The translations under genes were made by a program, and so were the position numbers. From assembly GCA_027924585.1 (NCBI GenBank), contig BSBM01000307.1, positions 10,686,001-10,750,000 of the forward strand: a stretch of DNA of 64,000 nucleotides, written 5' to 3'. Source of the stretch: Larix kaempferi. Taxonomy: Eukaryota > Streptophyta > Pinopsida > Pinales > Pinaceae. The notes beneath the pieces were generated by a model. The model had not been told where the DNA came from, ran no database searches, and worked only from the letters and a program-made list of their open reading frames with translations. Shown piece after piece: positions 24,101-32,432 of this stretch. Numbering within the stretch: position 1 is the first letter of the stretch; each line of letters opens with the position of its first letter.

Positions 24101-25867
24101 CGCGTTATTGTTTTGCGGAGGATGGGTAGGTTGTGGAGCTTGGTTACGGTTTTGATTGTTTCCACGGTTGCGTCCTCTTCCGCGGTTTGGTTGCCCACCC
24201 TGGTTGCGTTGGTTATTTTGGTATTGGGGCTGTTGTTGTTGTGCGTACACATGCCCTTGAGCATTGGGGGGATTCTGAGGAGCCGCAGGTGCGGGAGCAG
24301 GTTGCGGTGGATAGTATGCAGGTGGATCTGGAGGTGGTCCATTTGCCTGTTGGGGTTGTTGGTACCCCTGAGCTGGTGGAGGTGTGAGGTTAGCTGGTGC
24401 AACCGGTTGTGGGTAATGCATGGGCTGTTGTGGGAACTGCATGGGGTTCTGTACCGTAGGTTGCGCATAGTATGTAGGAGGTAGATATGCTGAGGGCGCC
24501 TGGCCATAACAATGTTGTGGACAAGAGGGTCCATGAACGTGATGGGTCTGGTTTGTTGGAGCATAAGAGGTTATTGCTCCGGAACTCGATGTAGCCCTAG
24601 AAAGGTCTGGGGCAGGCATGGTGCTCACCATACTGAAAGGCTTTGCTTGCGGTGTAATTTGGCCAATAATTCCATCAGCGGCATGTGATGCCCCCGGTGT
24701 GTCACCGCGTGCAGAGTCGCCTCGTGGGGCATCCGGTATGATCGTGTATAAGTAACCCGACTGGGCGTAGATGAGATCAAACTGTTGGGCCTTTAGGATG
24801 GCCTCTTCCTCGGACTGGGGTCTTTCAGACGCTACATCCTTCGCAATGAGAGGAAAGAGGGATTTAAGGAACCAGTCTAAAAAGATTCGGTCGTCTAATT
24901 TGATTTTGCATAAGCTTCGGCGCCGGCGCCAATCATGAATATGGTCAGTGATATGCGTGGCCGTATTCTGTCTGCAAGACAGTAGGATTTCGACGCCCGC
25001 ATCATAGCAGATAGGTAGCTGAAAGAACTGCAGGAAGGTCGAGGCAAGGGAGGTAAATGTGGAATGCGTCCCATGGGGCTGCTCGATATACCATTTGGCT
25101 GCGGAGCCAGTGAAGGTGCGTTGTAAAAGCCGTAGGCGGATTGAGTCATCCACTATGGAGTTGGAGGAACACCATAAATGGAAGGACATGATGTGATTCT
25201 GGGGGTCTTCTCCTGGCTTACCCTCAAACTTAGGGATGTCGGAGGGAAGCTTAGTGGGCATATGGGGCCACGCAGGATCATGTCTGATGGGGTCATTTGT
25301 GAGCCTAGCTAAATCTGGCAGGTTCAGACTTGCCATGTATGGTAGACTAGCCGATGTGGTGACTGGAACTGGGACATGCCTAGCCATTGTGGTATGGTGT
25401 AGGGGTCCAGTCGCGCCTAAAGGTATGTTAGGTATGGAGGGTATGTGCCCTCCAATAGGTGTAGTCTGGTGTGGGCCAGCGCCTCCAAGTGCAACTTGAG
25501 TTACACTTGGGTTAGGAATCGCACTAGGGATTCCTGGGATAACATTTCCAAGTGCAACATGGGTTGCGCTTGGGTTAGGAATCGCACTAGGGATTCCTGG
25601 GATGGGGTTTGTGGAAACCGAAGGGGGTATGACCCCCATGTTGGGTATACCTATGACAGGTGTTGGCCCTGTGTTGGGCATTCCTAAATGTGGAGTGTTA
25701 CCCATATTGGGCATACCCAGGGGGGTGGTTGTTGCCATGGATGGTACTACAGCAGAAGGGTCTGCGGATGTCTCACCTATGGTGCTTGTAAACAATGGAT
25801 CAAATGGTGTTCCAGACATAATTGTGGTTGGTGGTAACTCTGTGTGGTTTTCAAATTCTACCTCCAA
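21149..25867 (-). CDS. Element B gag-protease polyprotein, 1572 codons, no polymerase
   Basis: One uninterrupted minus-strand frame. Residues about 38-150 are degenerate G-I/M-P-N repeats. About 211-370 is a Retrotrans_gag-like domain (F-E-G-K-P-G-E-D-P, W-Y-I-E). About 440-600 is rich in proline and glutamine. A zinc knuckle CX2CX4HX4C lies at about 613-626 (CSICGVYGHYTHAC). The protease follows near 857 with I-I-D-E-G-A-S-T-C-V-M-S and near 929 with LLGRSY. Two more knuckles lie after the protease, at about 1159-1172 and 1213-1226. Near 1386-1404 the sequence FTDVFTW..MPGLDP resembles the spacer that leads into reverse transcriptase, but the frame then becomes low-complexity and ends. An uninterrupted frame of this length suggests recent coding constraint. 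The family function is RNA packaging and particle assembly. Confidence 0.9.
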   Translation of the reverse strand: MEVEFENHTELPPTTIMSGTPFDPLFTSTIGETSADPSAVVPSMATTTPLGMPNMGNTPHLGMPNTGPTPVIGIPNMGVIPPSVSTNPIPGIPSAIPNPSATHVALGNVIPGIPSAIPNPSVTQVALGGAGPHQTTPIGGHIPSIPNIPLGATGPLHHTTMARHVPVPVTTSASLPYMASLNLPDLARLTNDPIRHDPAWPHMPTKLPSDIPKFEGKPGEDPQNHIMSFHLWCSSNSIVDDSIRLRLLQRTFTGSAAKWYIEQPHGTHSTFTSLASTFLQFFQLPICYDAGVEILLSCRQNTATHITDHIHDWRRRRSLCKIKLDDRIFLDWFLKSLFPLIAKDVASERPQSEEEAILKAQQFDLIYAQSGYLYTIIPDAPRGDSARGDTPGASHAADGIIGQITPQAKPFSMVSTMPAPDLSRATSSSGAITSYAPTNQTHHVHGPSCPQHCYGQAPSAYLPPTYYAQPTVQNPMQFPQQPMHYPQPVAPANLTPPPAQGYQQPQQANGPPPDPPAYYPPQPAPAPAAPQNPPNAQGHVYAQQQQPQYQNNQRNQGGQPNRGRGRNRGNNQNRNQAPQPTHPPQNNNAAPAHQNPDRPPKQAKNANLRTNHPCSICGVYGHYTHACPHLEQARQLWTNDAHRQGQAASQPPPNPPPPPQQPLVLQNPFPTQGVVNTQPLAPPQGNVQPQQITYAAPDLPMFDSGTHHLLMMSTADVNIQTRRNQYGPTSEATPAEKDTNAHPTDQTLRIPQVPLDGASKAPRFPLRRINNNPNARAASNYNIVDDLAQSPAAMSALEVLKNCPTQRKTLLSAIGAIDPNDSKLMTFDLDQSEPRLPSTIAVQVSVSIRNLVIHRCIIDEGASTCVMSTFVWQKLGSPTLQQSTTALRAYDGRSAQPQGLLPKVPVQLGGKNVLIDIEVINAQLDYNLLLGRSYMYAMKAVASSVFRTMMFPHEGRVVKIDQLTYYDPKAPATPENVLPMVEQPVCGATTSFISSIGPGLYSEAPMTSTFQAIRPPSPETHVANLCTLSQNTQISGSQPPLIPSHIGVTPIHTIPFLFPPSGVVSAPVMATFSIPGLTLGLPVWYISPPVPPPTPNVILQPVQPIVTSTQPPPGITTPSSSTNPPPLIRPTGGRIPQPYTAVPPPKVVKPPPVFRAPPKCSLCDELGHPTHQCPQLPALQEHMQMLDDDPNIPVVKLDPNPMPRDKSLRTNHPCAICGIYGHYSHNCPDIPDHRATLYEMNNLDLETAPPTVEEIYPPASSSSGEINTIYMISSTTTTSSLDLTTQSSRNDEEVLETPTTFDYPGEDMHHRPYFLSEEISSTTATQSAVESKDFLPTKIDWLTDPMADISPVIHIDISDPLGALHTITLGTSHSEHEIGEYQQLFQEFTDVFTWSDTEMPGLDPAIYTISTRYPSVRSAPSIDPFDTQVQPFQIDQETTCPQHGGRPKTLPTHHHRDPRRRYWGHPPHKGNPPSSYHHFSMPPRPTASWYNTPPAVAQFPIDLSLRQHLHHIDTSELGGIIDYLDPGIGGMINHFEPSPSSLSQHLNEPIVQTNTYVIHNHKPHAHSMGAGR

Positions 25868-27463
25868 ATCAAAGGTGAAGTGGGGTATGTCAGAATCGGA
25901 TGACTGTCTAATTGATTGACGATGTGTCGAATCAAGGGATAAGGCTCTGCGTCCGTGACGTGGAGAGCCAAGTGGACTAAACTCTGGGAGTTCGCCCTGT
26001 AGACGACGAGAGCGTCTAAAATTCTCAATGGTGAGAATATATGTTTAGGTAAAAAATTTGTTTTAAGTATCAGGTGGTGATATATATATAAAAGACTCAA
26101 AACCCTAATGCATCCAAGGGTGCAAGAAGGGGAGTGAAAAAAGAAGGCTCTCAGGCCAAAAAATCAATCCTCAAAAAAGGCACTTATTCTAGCAGCTGTG
26201 CTACAATAAGTGGAGGAAAGCAACAACTGCTCAGAATACCAACAAGCAAGCGGCTCCTAGAAAAAATAGGTGTAACTAGACCACAGGTAGGTTGAAATCA
26301 TGCAAACACCTAATCTAAAAGTATTGTGACTCAAACAGACGATATCCTCTGCAAGGTGATGAAATCCAAGTCAGACAATATGAATGTTGAGACAACGGCT
26401 AGATATCCCCCTACAGGGAGGGACACCGGGTAATCAATCCTAAAGACAGGCTACTAGGATACTCCGTTCATGACGCGTCGAGAAAAGGTAAATCTGCCGT
26501 TTGGTCCTTTGATCGCAATATCCCAATACAGGGATATCCCGAGAACTGCGAATGGTAGCCCTTCGGTTACTGAATGGGTTTCGGTATCCCACTCAGGCTT
26601 CCGGAACCATCCTCGCGACTTCAACCCTCCTAAGGGAGAGGCCTTCCCACAAACCGGTTGTGACCGCGCCAAAAAGTACTAAGAGATTTTAGCTCCCTAA
26701 TTGGACAACTTCTATGTCTCAGATGTATGAACTGAGGGGTGTTATTGGAACACCTATCCCCCCAATACTACCTAGCTACAAGAATTCTTTTAGTGTTCCC
26801 CAAGTGGGGTTAAAAGTGTGTTCAAATTAAGGTACGTTTTAAGGCTTAGTTCAATTAAGTGATCGTGTGAGTGCACGTGAGGTATTGTAAACTGAACTTG
26901 AAAAAATTAAATGCTTTATAGGAAATTTTCAAAAAATAAAGGATTTTTCGAAAATAAAAAGCAAATATTTATGACTTTTTTCACTAAATGGAATTTAAAT
27001 GCTTTTCAAAAAATAACTCAAAAAATAAAGGATTTTTTGGATTTATGAAAGCAAATAATAGACTTTTAAAAGAAATAAATGGATTTCTTTGTTCAAGAAA
27101 ATTGCTAAGGGCAAAATTCTAAAGAAGTAAACAGGAAAATTTTTACTCTAGATAAAAATGCAAAAATAGATCTTTCTTTCAATTGATGAAATTTTTTAAA
27201 AAGATTTCTTTCACATGTGCATTCTAAATAGTAAAATGTTCCTATGGCTGTAAACAATGTTGGAATCTTAGTACTGTAAAATATGAGCCAAAATGGGTGA
27301 ACTGAAGTGATAAATAACACTAAAATACAATATTAGATAAATTTTTATGGAAAATTTCTTAAATCTAATAGCATATTTGGATTCCTTGATCGAAAACACC
27401 CAATTTGAAAAAAAAAATCGTTTCAAACGGAGTTCGGGAGAGGGAGATATGGTCGTTTGAAAA
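25868..27463 (-). other. Element B leader between primer site and gag, proximal part
   Basis: About 1.6 kb of untranslated sequence upstream of the gag start. 26880-27400 is strongly AT-rich. A perfect hairpin, ATATCCC-AATACA-GGGATAT, lies at 26518-26537 within a more GC-rich block (26460-26680) that stays open on both strands for about 70 codons. A structured leader is where packaging signals would lie in such elements, but no signal can be assigned from sequence alone. Confidence 0.6.
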
Positions 27464-27486
27464 TTGAGCTGCGCGGCCAAAAAATC

Positions 27487-27752
27487 ACATGGACCGCGCG
27501 GGTTTTGGGCTAAAAGTCGCGATGGACCGCGCGGGTTTTGGGATAAAAGTCGCGATGGACCGCGCAGGTTTTGGGCCAAAAGTCGCGATGGACCGCGCGG
27601 CTTTCTGGCGCACAGTCGCGATGGACCGCGCGGAAAAAGGCCGCGAAGCCGCGATGGACCGCGCGGAAACAGGGCGCGAAGCCGCGATGGATCGCGCGGA
27701 AAAACGCAGAAAATTCGCGATGGACCGCGCGACTGTCTGGAAAAAAGCCGCG
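27487..27752. repeat. 33-bp minisatellite, 8 units, in the element B leader
   Basis: The block ATGGACCGCGCG (with variants) starts at 27489, 27522, 27555, 27588, 27621, 27654, 27687 and 27720, a strict 33-bp spacing. The units share TCGCGATGGACCGCGC and vary in the remaining half. The array is rich in G, C and CpG, unlike the AT-rich DNA around it. As 33 is a multiple of three, the plus strand stays open in all three frames (for example repeated M-D-R-A), and a minus frame gives repeated A-V-H-R-D-F. Confidence 0.95.
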
Positions 27753-27940
27753 AGGCGGAAGCCGGACGCGGATGCCGAAAAACGAACCCGAAAATTGAGA
27801 ATTTCGGGCTGTTAATGGGGCCAAAACTCAGAGCAGCAATGGATCTGCTGTCTAAGATGGCAGATCTATGGATTTAAAGGTTAAAAACTAATCAAAAACT
27901 AAGATTAATGGAAAAACTAGAGATCTATTGTTCAAACCAA

Positions 27941-27953
27941 AGCGGAGTCGCCA
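27941..27953 (-). other. Element B primer-binding site, tRNA-Arg type
   Basis: On the minus strand TGGCGACTCCGCT begins five bases after the LTR end. It matches the complement of the 3' end of plant tRNA-Arg(ACG) as I remember it (acceptor stem ending AGCGGAGTCG plus CCA) over 13 bases. Confidence 0.8.
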
Positions 27954-27958
27954 AAAAC

Positions 27959-28681
27959 TGTTGGCCCGGTTTTGCAACCAGGCTTAATGCTATGGGCACC
28001 TGCTAACTAGTAGCAGCAGTTTCAATGAAAGCAAATAACAATAAACTCATTAAACAAGACTATTCATGAATCTAAGCAAAGATATTAAGCAAATAATGAC
28101 AATAATTTAAGATCAAGAACAAGAACATATAAAATAAAGAATTTGTATTGAAAGGATGGGGCAAGCAAGTGCTTGCGGAATCAATACCTCTAATGGTGAG
28201 GTTGAATAGCTCCAAGGATGAGCAACTTCCAATCTCCAATGGTCTCTTCTCCAATGTGGTTTGCAATGGCTAAAAGTGCTCAGGGGAGATTTCAGCAGCA
28301 TAAGGATGAGATAATGGATGGATGTGAAATGAGGAGCCCCTACCACCTTTTTATAGGTTTTGGTGGTGGGAAATACCATTTGTGGTTTTGTGGAAACCAA
28401 ATGGTATTGACCAACATGGTTTAGGTACTTTTCCCTCCTTTTTCCTTTTTTGAATAAAAATAATATTTTAATTCCCTTTTTAATATTTTTGGGAATTTGG
28501 ACCCTTTTTGAGGGTTTTTTATGATTTTCTTGAAAAAATAATCTTTTTTAATGGAAAAAGGGGTGTACTAAGGTCTTTTGGTGACCTTTTGTTGGTTTGA
28601 GAGGCTCCGATGGTGGAAAAGTGGACAAATGGGTCATGTGAGTAAGGGAATGAGCTAGTGAGCACTTTTTAGGTGTTAACA
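27959..28681 (-). repeat. Element B 5' LTR (right on plus strand)
   Basis: This 723-bp partner of 18069-18793 has the same TGTT...AACA ends. It is followed by GATAT, after which the gag frame of element A resumes. Confidence 0.95.
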
Positions 28682-28686
28682 GATAT

Positions 28687-28985
28687 CTAACTGGAAAAAT
28701 CATAAACCCAGCAACTTTGAGCCGAAGAAGAAGAATTTCAGGTTCAGTGGAAATTATGGTTTTCAAAGGAAAAACTTTCCAAATCGAAATTTCCAAGGAA
28801 ATAGTCCCATAAATAATCAACAACAGAATTTTACAGCTCCTAGAAATACACCCAATGCTACCAGAACTAATGACCAGAGGACACCTATAAAATGTTTTGA
28901 GTGTCAAGGTCCTCATTATGCATCAAAACGTCCCAATAATAAGCAGACAACCAATAATATTCATTCCATACAAGGTGAACCTACT
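28687..28985 (+). pseudogene. gag: Element A gag, C-terminal part with damaged zinc knuckle
   Basis: This is the continuation of gag after element B: a basic, asparagine- and phenylalanine-rich segment, then a nucleic-acid-binding knuckle at 28893-28931. The knuckle reads C-F-E-C-Q-G-P-H-Y-A-S-K-R, a CX2CX3HX4C pattern in which the last cysteine is replaced by arginine (TGT to CGT). Element C has the same CX3H spacing in its knuckle. Confidence 0.88.
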
Positions 28986-29498
28986 ATGGGAGACTTGGCA
29001 AGAGATATGCCTAGAATTAATGCAGCTCCAGACAACAGGCAAGCAGAGCATAAAGTCTCTATGGTAGAGATTGAAGGTATGCTACAAAACCACCCTGTTT
29101 CTATTTTTATTAATCCAGGCGCTAGCCTGAGTTATATATCTTTAGATATTGTAGAAAATTTTAATATGAAAACATAAAAATTTAATAAGTCCTGGTTAGT
29201 TAGACTAGCAACAAGAACAAAAAGAAAAGTGTCTGATTTTGTTGAAAGTTGTGTTTTATCTATGAATCAGTTAAAGACACAAACCAAGTTAAATGTTTTA
29301 CCTTTAGGATCCTATGACATCTTAATTGGAATGGAATGGTTAGAAGCACATCATGTTATTTTGAATTGTTATGAGAAATTTTTTACCTGTTTAAATGAGG
29401 AAGGAAAAACAGTAGAAGTGAAGGGTATTCCTAGAAATACATCACTTAGACAGATTTCAACTATGCAAGTAAAAAGAGCAGTTAGAAAATGATGTAAG
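28986..29498 (+). pseudogene. Element A aspartic protease region
   Basis: The retroviral-type protease that would process the polyprotein. The active-site region reads F-I-N-P-G-A-S at about 29106-29126, where the family has D-S/P-G-A, so the catalytic aspartate is replaced by asparagine (29112-29114). The flap-side motif DILIGMEWLEAH is present at about 29318-29353. In-frame stops lie at 29175-29177 and 29490-29492. The frame is the same as that of gag and reverse transcriptase, so A had a single long gag-pol frame. Confidence 0.87.
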
Positions 29499-31022
29499 AT
29501 GTTCGCAGTGAATGTAGTACATGAGGAGTCAATTACAAAAGAAGACAAACTGAAACTAGAAGATATACCTGTCCTAAAAGAATTCCAGGATGTTTTTTCA
29601 GAAGAGATTCCAGGGTTACCCCCGAAGAGAGATCTAGATTTTACCATTGAGTTGATACCGGGTGCGGTACCGAACTCCAAAGCTCCATATAGGATGAATA
29701 TACTGGAATTAAATGAGTTGAAATCACAGTTGAAGGAACTGATTGATAAAAACTATATAATACCCAGGGTGTATCCTTGGGGAGCACCTGTTATTTTTGT
29801 TAAGAAGAAGGACGACACTTTAAGGCTTTGTATAGATTATCGCCAACTGAATAAGATAACAATAAAAAATCGATAACCGTTGCCCCGCATCGACGATCTA
29901 TTTGATCAACTGCGTGGAGAAACGATATTTTCAAAGATTGATTTAAGGTCAGGATACCATCAAGTTCGTGTGAAGGAGGAGGATATTTTTAAAACAGCCT
30001 TTAGAACTCGCTATGGACATTATGAGTTCGTGGTCATGCCATTTGAGTTGACTGATGCCCCGACAGTTTTTATGTGCTTAATGAACAATATTCTGCATAA
30101 ATATTTGGATAAGTTCGTCATTGTGTTCATAGATGAAATTCTGGTATATTCTAAAAGTAAGAAAGAACATGACGAACATTTGCGTATTATTTTACAAGTT
30201 CTGAGAGATCACCAGTTATACGCTAAGTTTAGTAAGTGTGACTTTCATAAGGATAAGATTCAGTATTTAGGTCACATAATCTCTAAGGAAGGAATTTCGG
30301 TTGATCCCGATAAGATTAAAGCCATTAATGAATGGCCGGTTCCTAGGGATGTGTCGGACGTACGATCATTTATGGGGATTACAGGATATTATGGAAAATT
30401 CATAGAAGGTTTTTCGAAGATTACAAACCCCATAACCTCCTTACAGAAGAAAGGGAAGAAGTTTGTATGGGATCAAAAGTGTGCAGACAGTTTTAAGAAG
30501 TTGAAGGAATTACTAACTACAACACCTATTCTGAGAATTGCAGATCCTAATAAGGATTTTATAGTATGCACCGACGCATGTAATGACGGAATCGGTGGAG
30601 TCCTAACACAAGAGGGACATGCTGTTGCATATGAGTCTCGAAAGCTGAAAATACATGAGAAGAATTATTCTACATATGATCTGGAATTATTAGCAGTAAT
30701 ACACACCTTAAAAATGTGGCGTCACCATCTTATTGGCAGGAAATTTACTTTGATGACAGATAACATGGGGCTGAAGTATTTACTAGATCAAACGAACTTG
30801 AATGCTAGAGAAGCTAGATGGCTAATTTTTCTAAGTGAATATGATTTTGAAATTCAACATATAAAGGGTAAAGAGAACAAAGTTGCTGATGCCTTAAGTC
30901 GTAATGCAAAGTTAAATTTTATTTCATCCATCAGTACATACACAACAGATTTGGAAAATCAGATTTTCGAAGGGCTCAAAACTGATGAAGAGTACAAAAA
31001 TTTACATGAAAAGACAACATAA
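29499..31022 (+). pseudogene. pol: Element A reverse transcriptase and RNase H
   Basis: The RT copies element RNA into DNA. Visible motifs are [47 protein letters not shown] (catalytic D at 29940), and F-I-D-E-I-L-V-Y-S at about 30126-30152. The family has F-x-D-D at the last of these, so the second aspartate is replaced by glutamate. RNase H follows with [14 protein letters not shown] and the [19 protein letters not shown] segment, then [12 protein letters not shown] at 29874-29876 breaks the RT, and another stop closes the segment at 31020-31022. By homology it is clearly Ty3/gypsy. Confidence 0.93.
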
Positions 31023-31040
31023 AGCAATTCTGAAAATTCT

Positions 31041-32392
31041 ATGGCAGATTTCAAGTTAATAGAAAATGGATCGTTGCTATACAAGAACAGATTATATGTG
31101 CCCAATTTACCAAAGATAAAAATTCTGATTTTAGATGAGATGCACAAAAGTCATTATGCTGGTCATCCAGGTTATCAGAAAACCATAACTATGTCACGGA
31201 AAGATTATTATTGGCCCAGGATGAAGGATGAAGTAGCATAATATATAGCTAAATGCTTTGACTGTCAAAGAGTAAAGGTTGAACATCAACATCCGACTGG
31301 ACTGTTATAGCCATTACCTATACCTAGTTGGATATGGGAGATCATAAGCATAGATTTTATTATTGGGCTACCCAAGAATCATAAACAAAATGATTCCATC
31401 ATGGTGGTGGTGGACAAACTCAGCAAGGAAGCACATTTTATACCAGTAAAAACTACTTATAAGGCTCCAGATATTGCAGAAATTTTTATGAAACAAATTT
31501 TTCAATTACATGGAATACCAAAGGTGATAGTTTCAGACTGTGATTGTAAGTTTACTGGAAACTTATGGAGATCTTAGTTTAAAGGGTTGAATACAACCTT
31601 AAACTTCAGCACAACATTTCATCCACAAATGGATGGATAGACAGAAAGAGTAAATCAGATATTGGAAGACATGCTAAGGATTAGCCTGGTAAGTGGGAGG
31701 ACTACTTGCATTTAGTAGAATTTGCATATAACAACCATTACCATGCATCAGCCAGGCTTAGCCCTTTTGAAATTCTTTATGGTAGGAAATGTAATACACC
31801 AGTTTCTTGGAATGACCTAGTTAATAGAGTTATATTAGGACCTGAATTGTTGAAGGAAATAGAACTAACTGTGCAACAGGTACAAAGAAATCTTAAAGCT
31901 GCCCAAGATATGAAAAAGAGTCAAGCAGATCTAAAAAGAACTCATAAAGAGTTCCAGGTTGGTGAGCATGTTTTCATTAAGGTAAAATCGAAGAAGAGCT
32001 CATTAAAATTGGGAAGTTGTGCCAAAATGGCACCCAGGTATTGTGGTCCTTTCGAAATTTTGTCAAGGGTAGGACTCGTGGCATATCAACTAGCTTTGCC
32101 ACCAAATCTAAAAATACATAATGTTTTTCATATTTTAGTTTTAAAGAAATATGTACACGATGCTACTCATGCTATAAATTGGAATGATGTACAGGGGGAA
32201 CAAGACGACGATTTTCAGGTGGAACCGGACTCTATCCTCGAAAGGAGGGAAACTCTACTCCGGAATCGCACCATTGGGAAAGTAAAGGTGCAATGGAAGC
32301 ACCTTATCCCAGAAGAGGCAACCTGGGAGTTGGAGAGTAGTATGTGGGTAGCATACCCAACTCTATTTCAGGAACACTCAGAAAATGAATGA
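31041..32392 (+). pseudogene. pol: Element A integrase with chromodomain-like C-terminus
   Basis: Integrase joins element DNA to the host chromosome. The HHCC zinc domain spans about 31125-31280 (H-K-S-H-Y-A-G-H-P-G, then C-F-D-C). The catalytic triad is readable as D at 31353, D at 31536 and E at 31644, a DD35E spacing. In-frame stops occur at 31239, 31308, near 31576 and at 31638, and a frameshift lies at about 31680-31690. The remainder continues in the new frame from 31691. The last about 60 codons (32215-32392) resemble the chromodomain tail of chromoviruses (KVKVQWKHL, EEATWELE). Confidence 0.9.
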
Positions 32393-32418
32393 ACAACATC
32401 GAGGACGATGTTGAGACT

Positions 32419-32432
32419 TAAGGGGGGGTGTA
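32419..32432 (+). other. Element A polypurine tract
   Basis: A purine run, AAGGGGGGGTGTA, lies immediately before the 3' LTR, where plus-strand DNA synthesis would start. Confidence 0.85.

Larger units (their letters stand above)
18069..28681 (-). mobile_element. Element B: nested non-autonomous gag-protease LTR retrotransposon
   Basis: Element B is 10,613 bp and lies in reverse orientation inside the gag of A. It has LTRs at 18069-18793 and 27959-28681, both bounded by TGTT...AACA, and the target duplication GATAT on both sides. On the minus strand the order is LTR, tRNA-Arg primer site, 2-kb leader with a 33-bp minisatellite, gag-protease frame, about 2.3 kb of non-coding DNA with tandem repeats, polypurine tract, LTR. 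No reverse transcriptase, RNase H or integrase is visible, so it would depend on enzymes from another element. The protease sequence and tRNA-Arg primer suggest the Tat/Ogre side of Ty3/gypsy; that is inference. Confidence 0.93.

Noticed and set aside
23842-24564. A 240-codon minus frame and several plus frames within the gag-protease gene
   Set aside because: They are shadows in other frames of the GC-rich, proline/glutamine-coding part of the 1572-codon frame. No motif supports them.
27464-27877. A plus-strand 137-codon protein with repeated R-D-G-P-R motifs
   Set aside because: It is a by-product of the 33-bp minisatellite on the strand opposite to element B. All three plus frames are open there, so openness is no evidence of coding.
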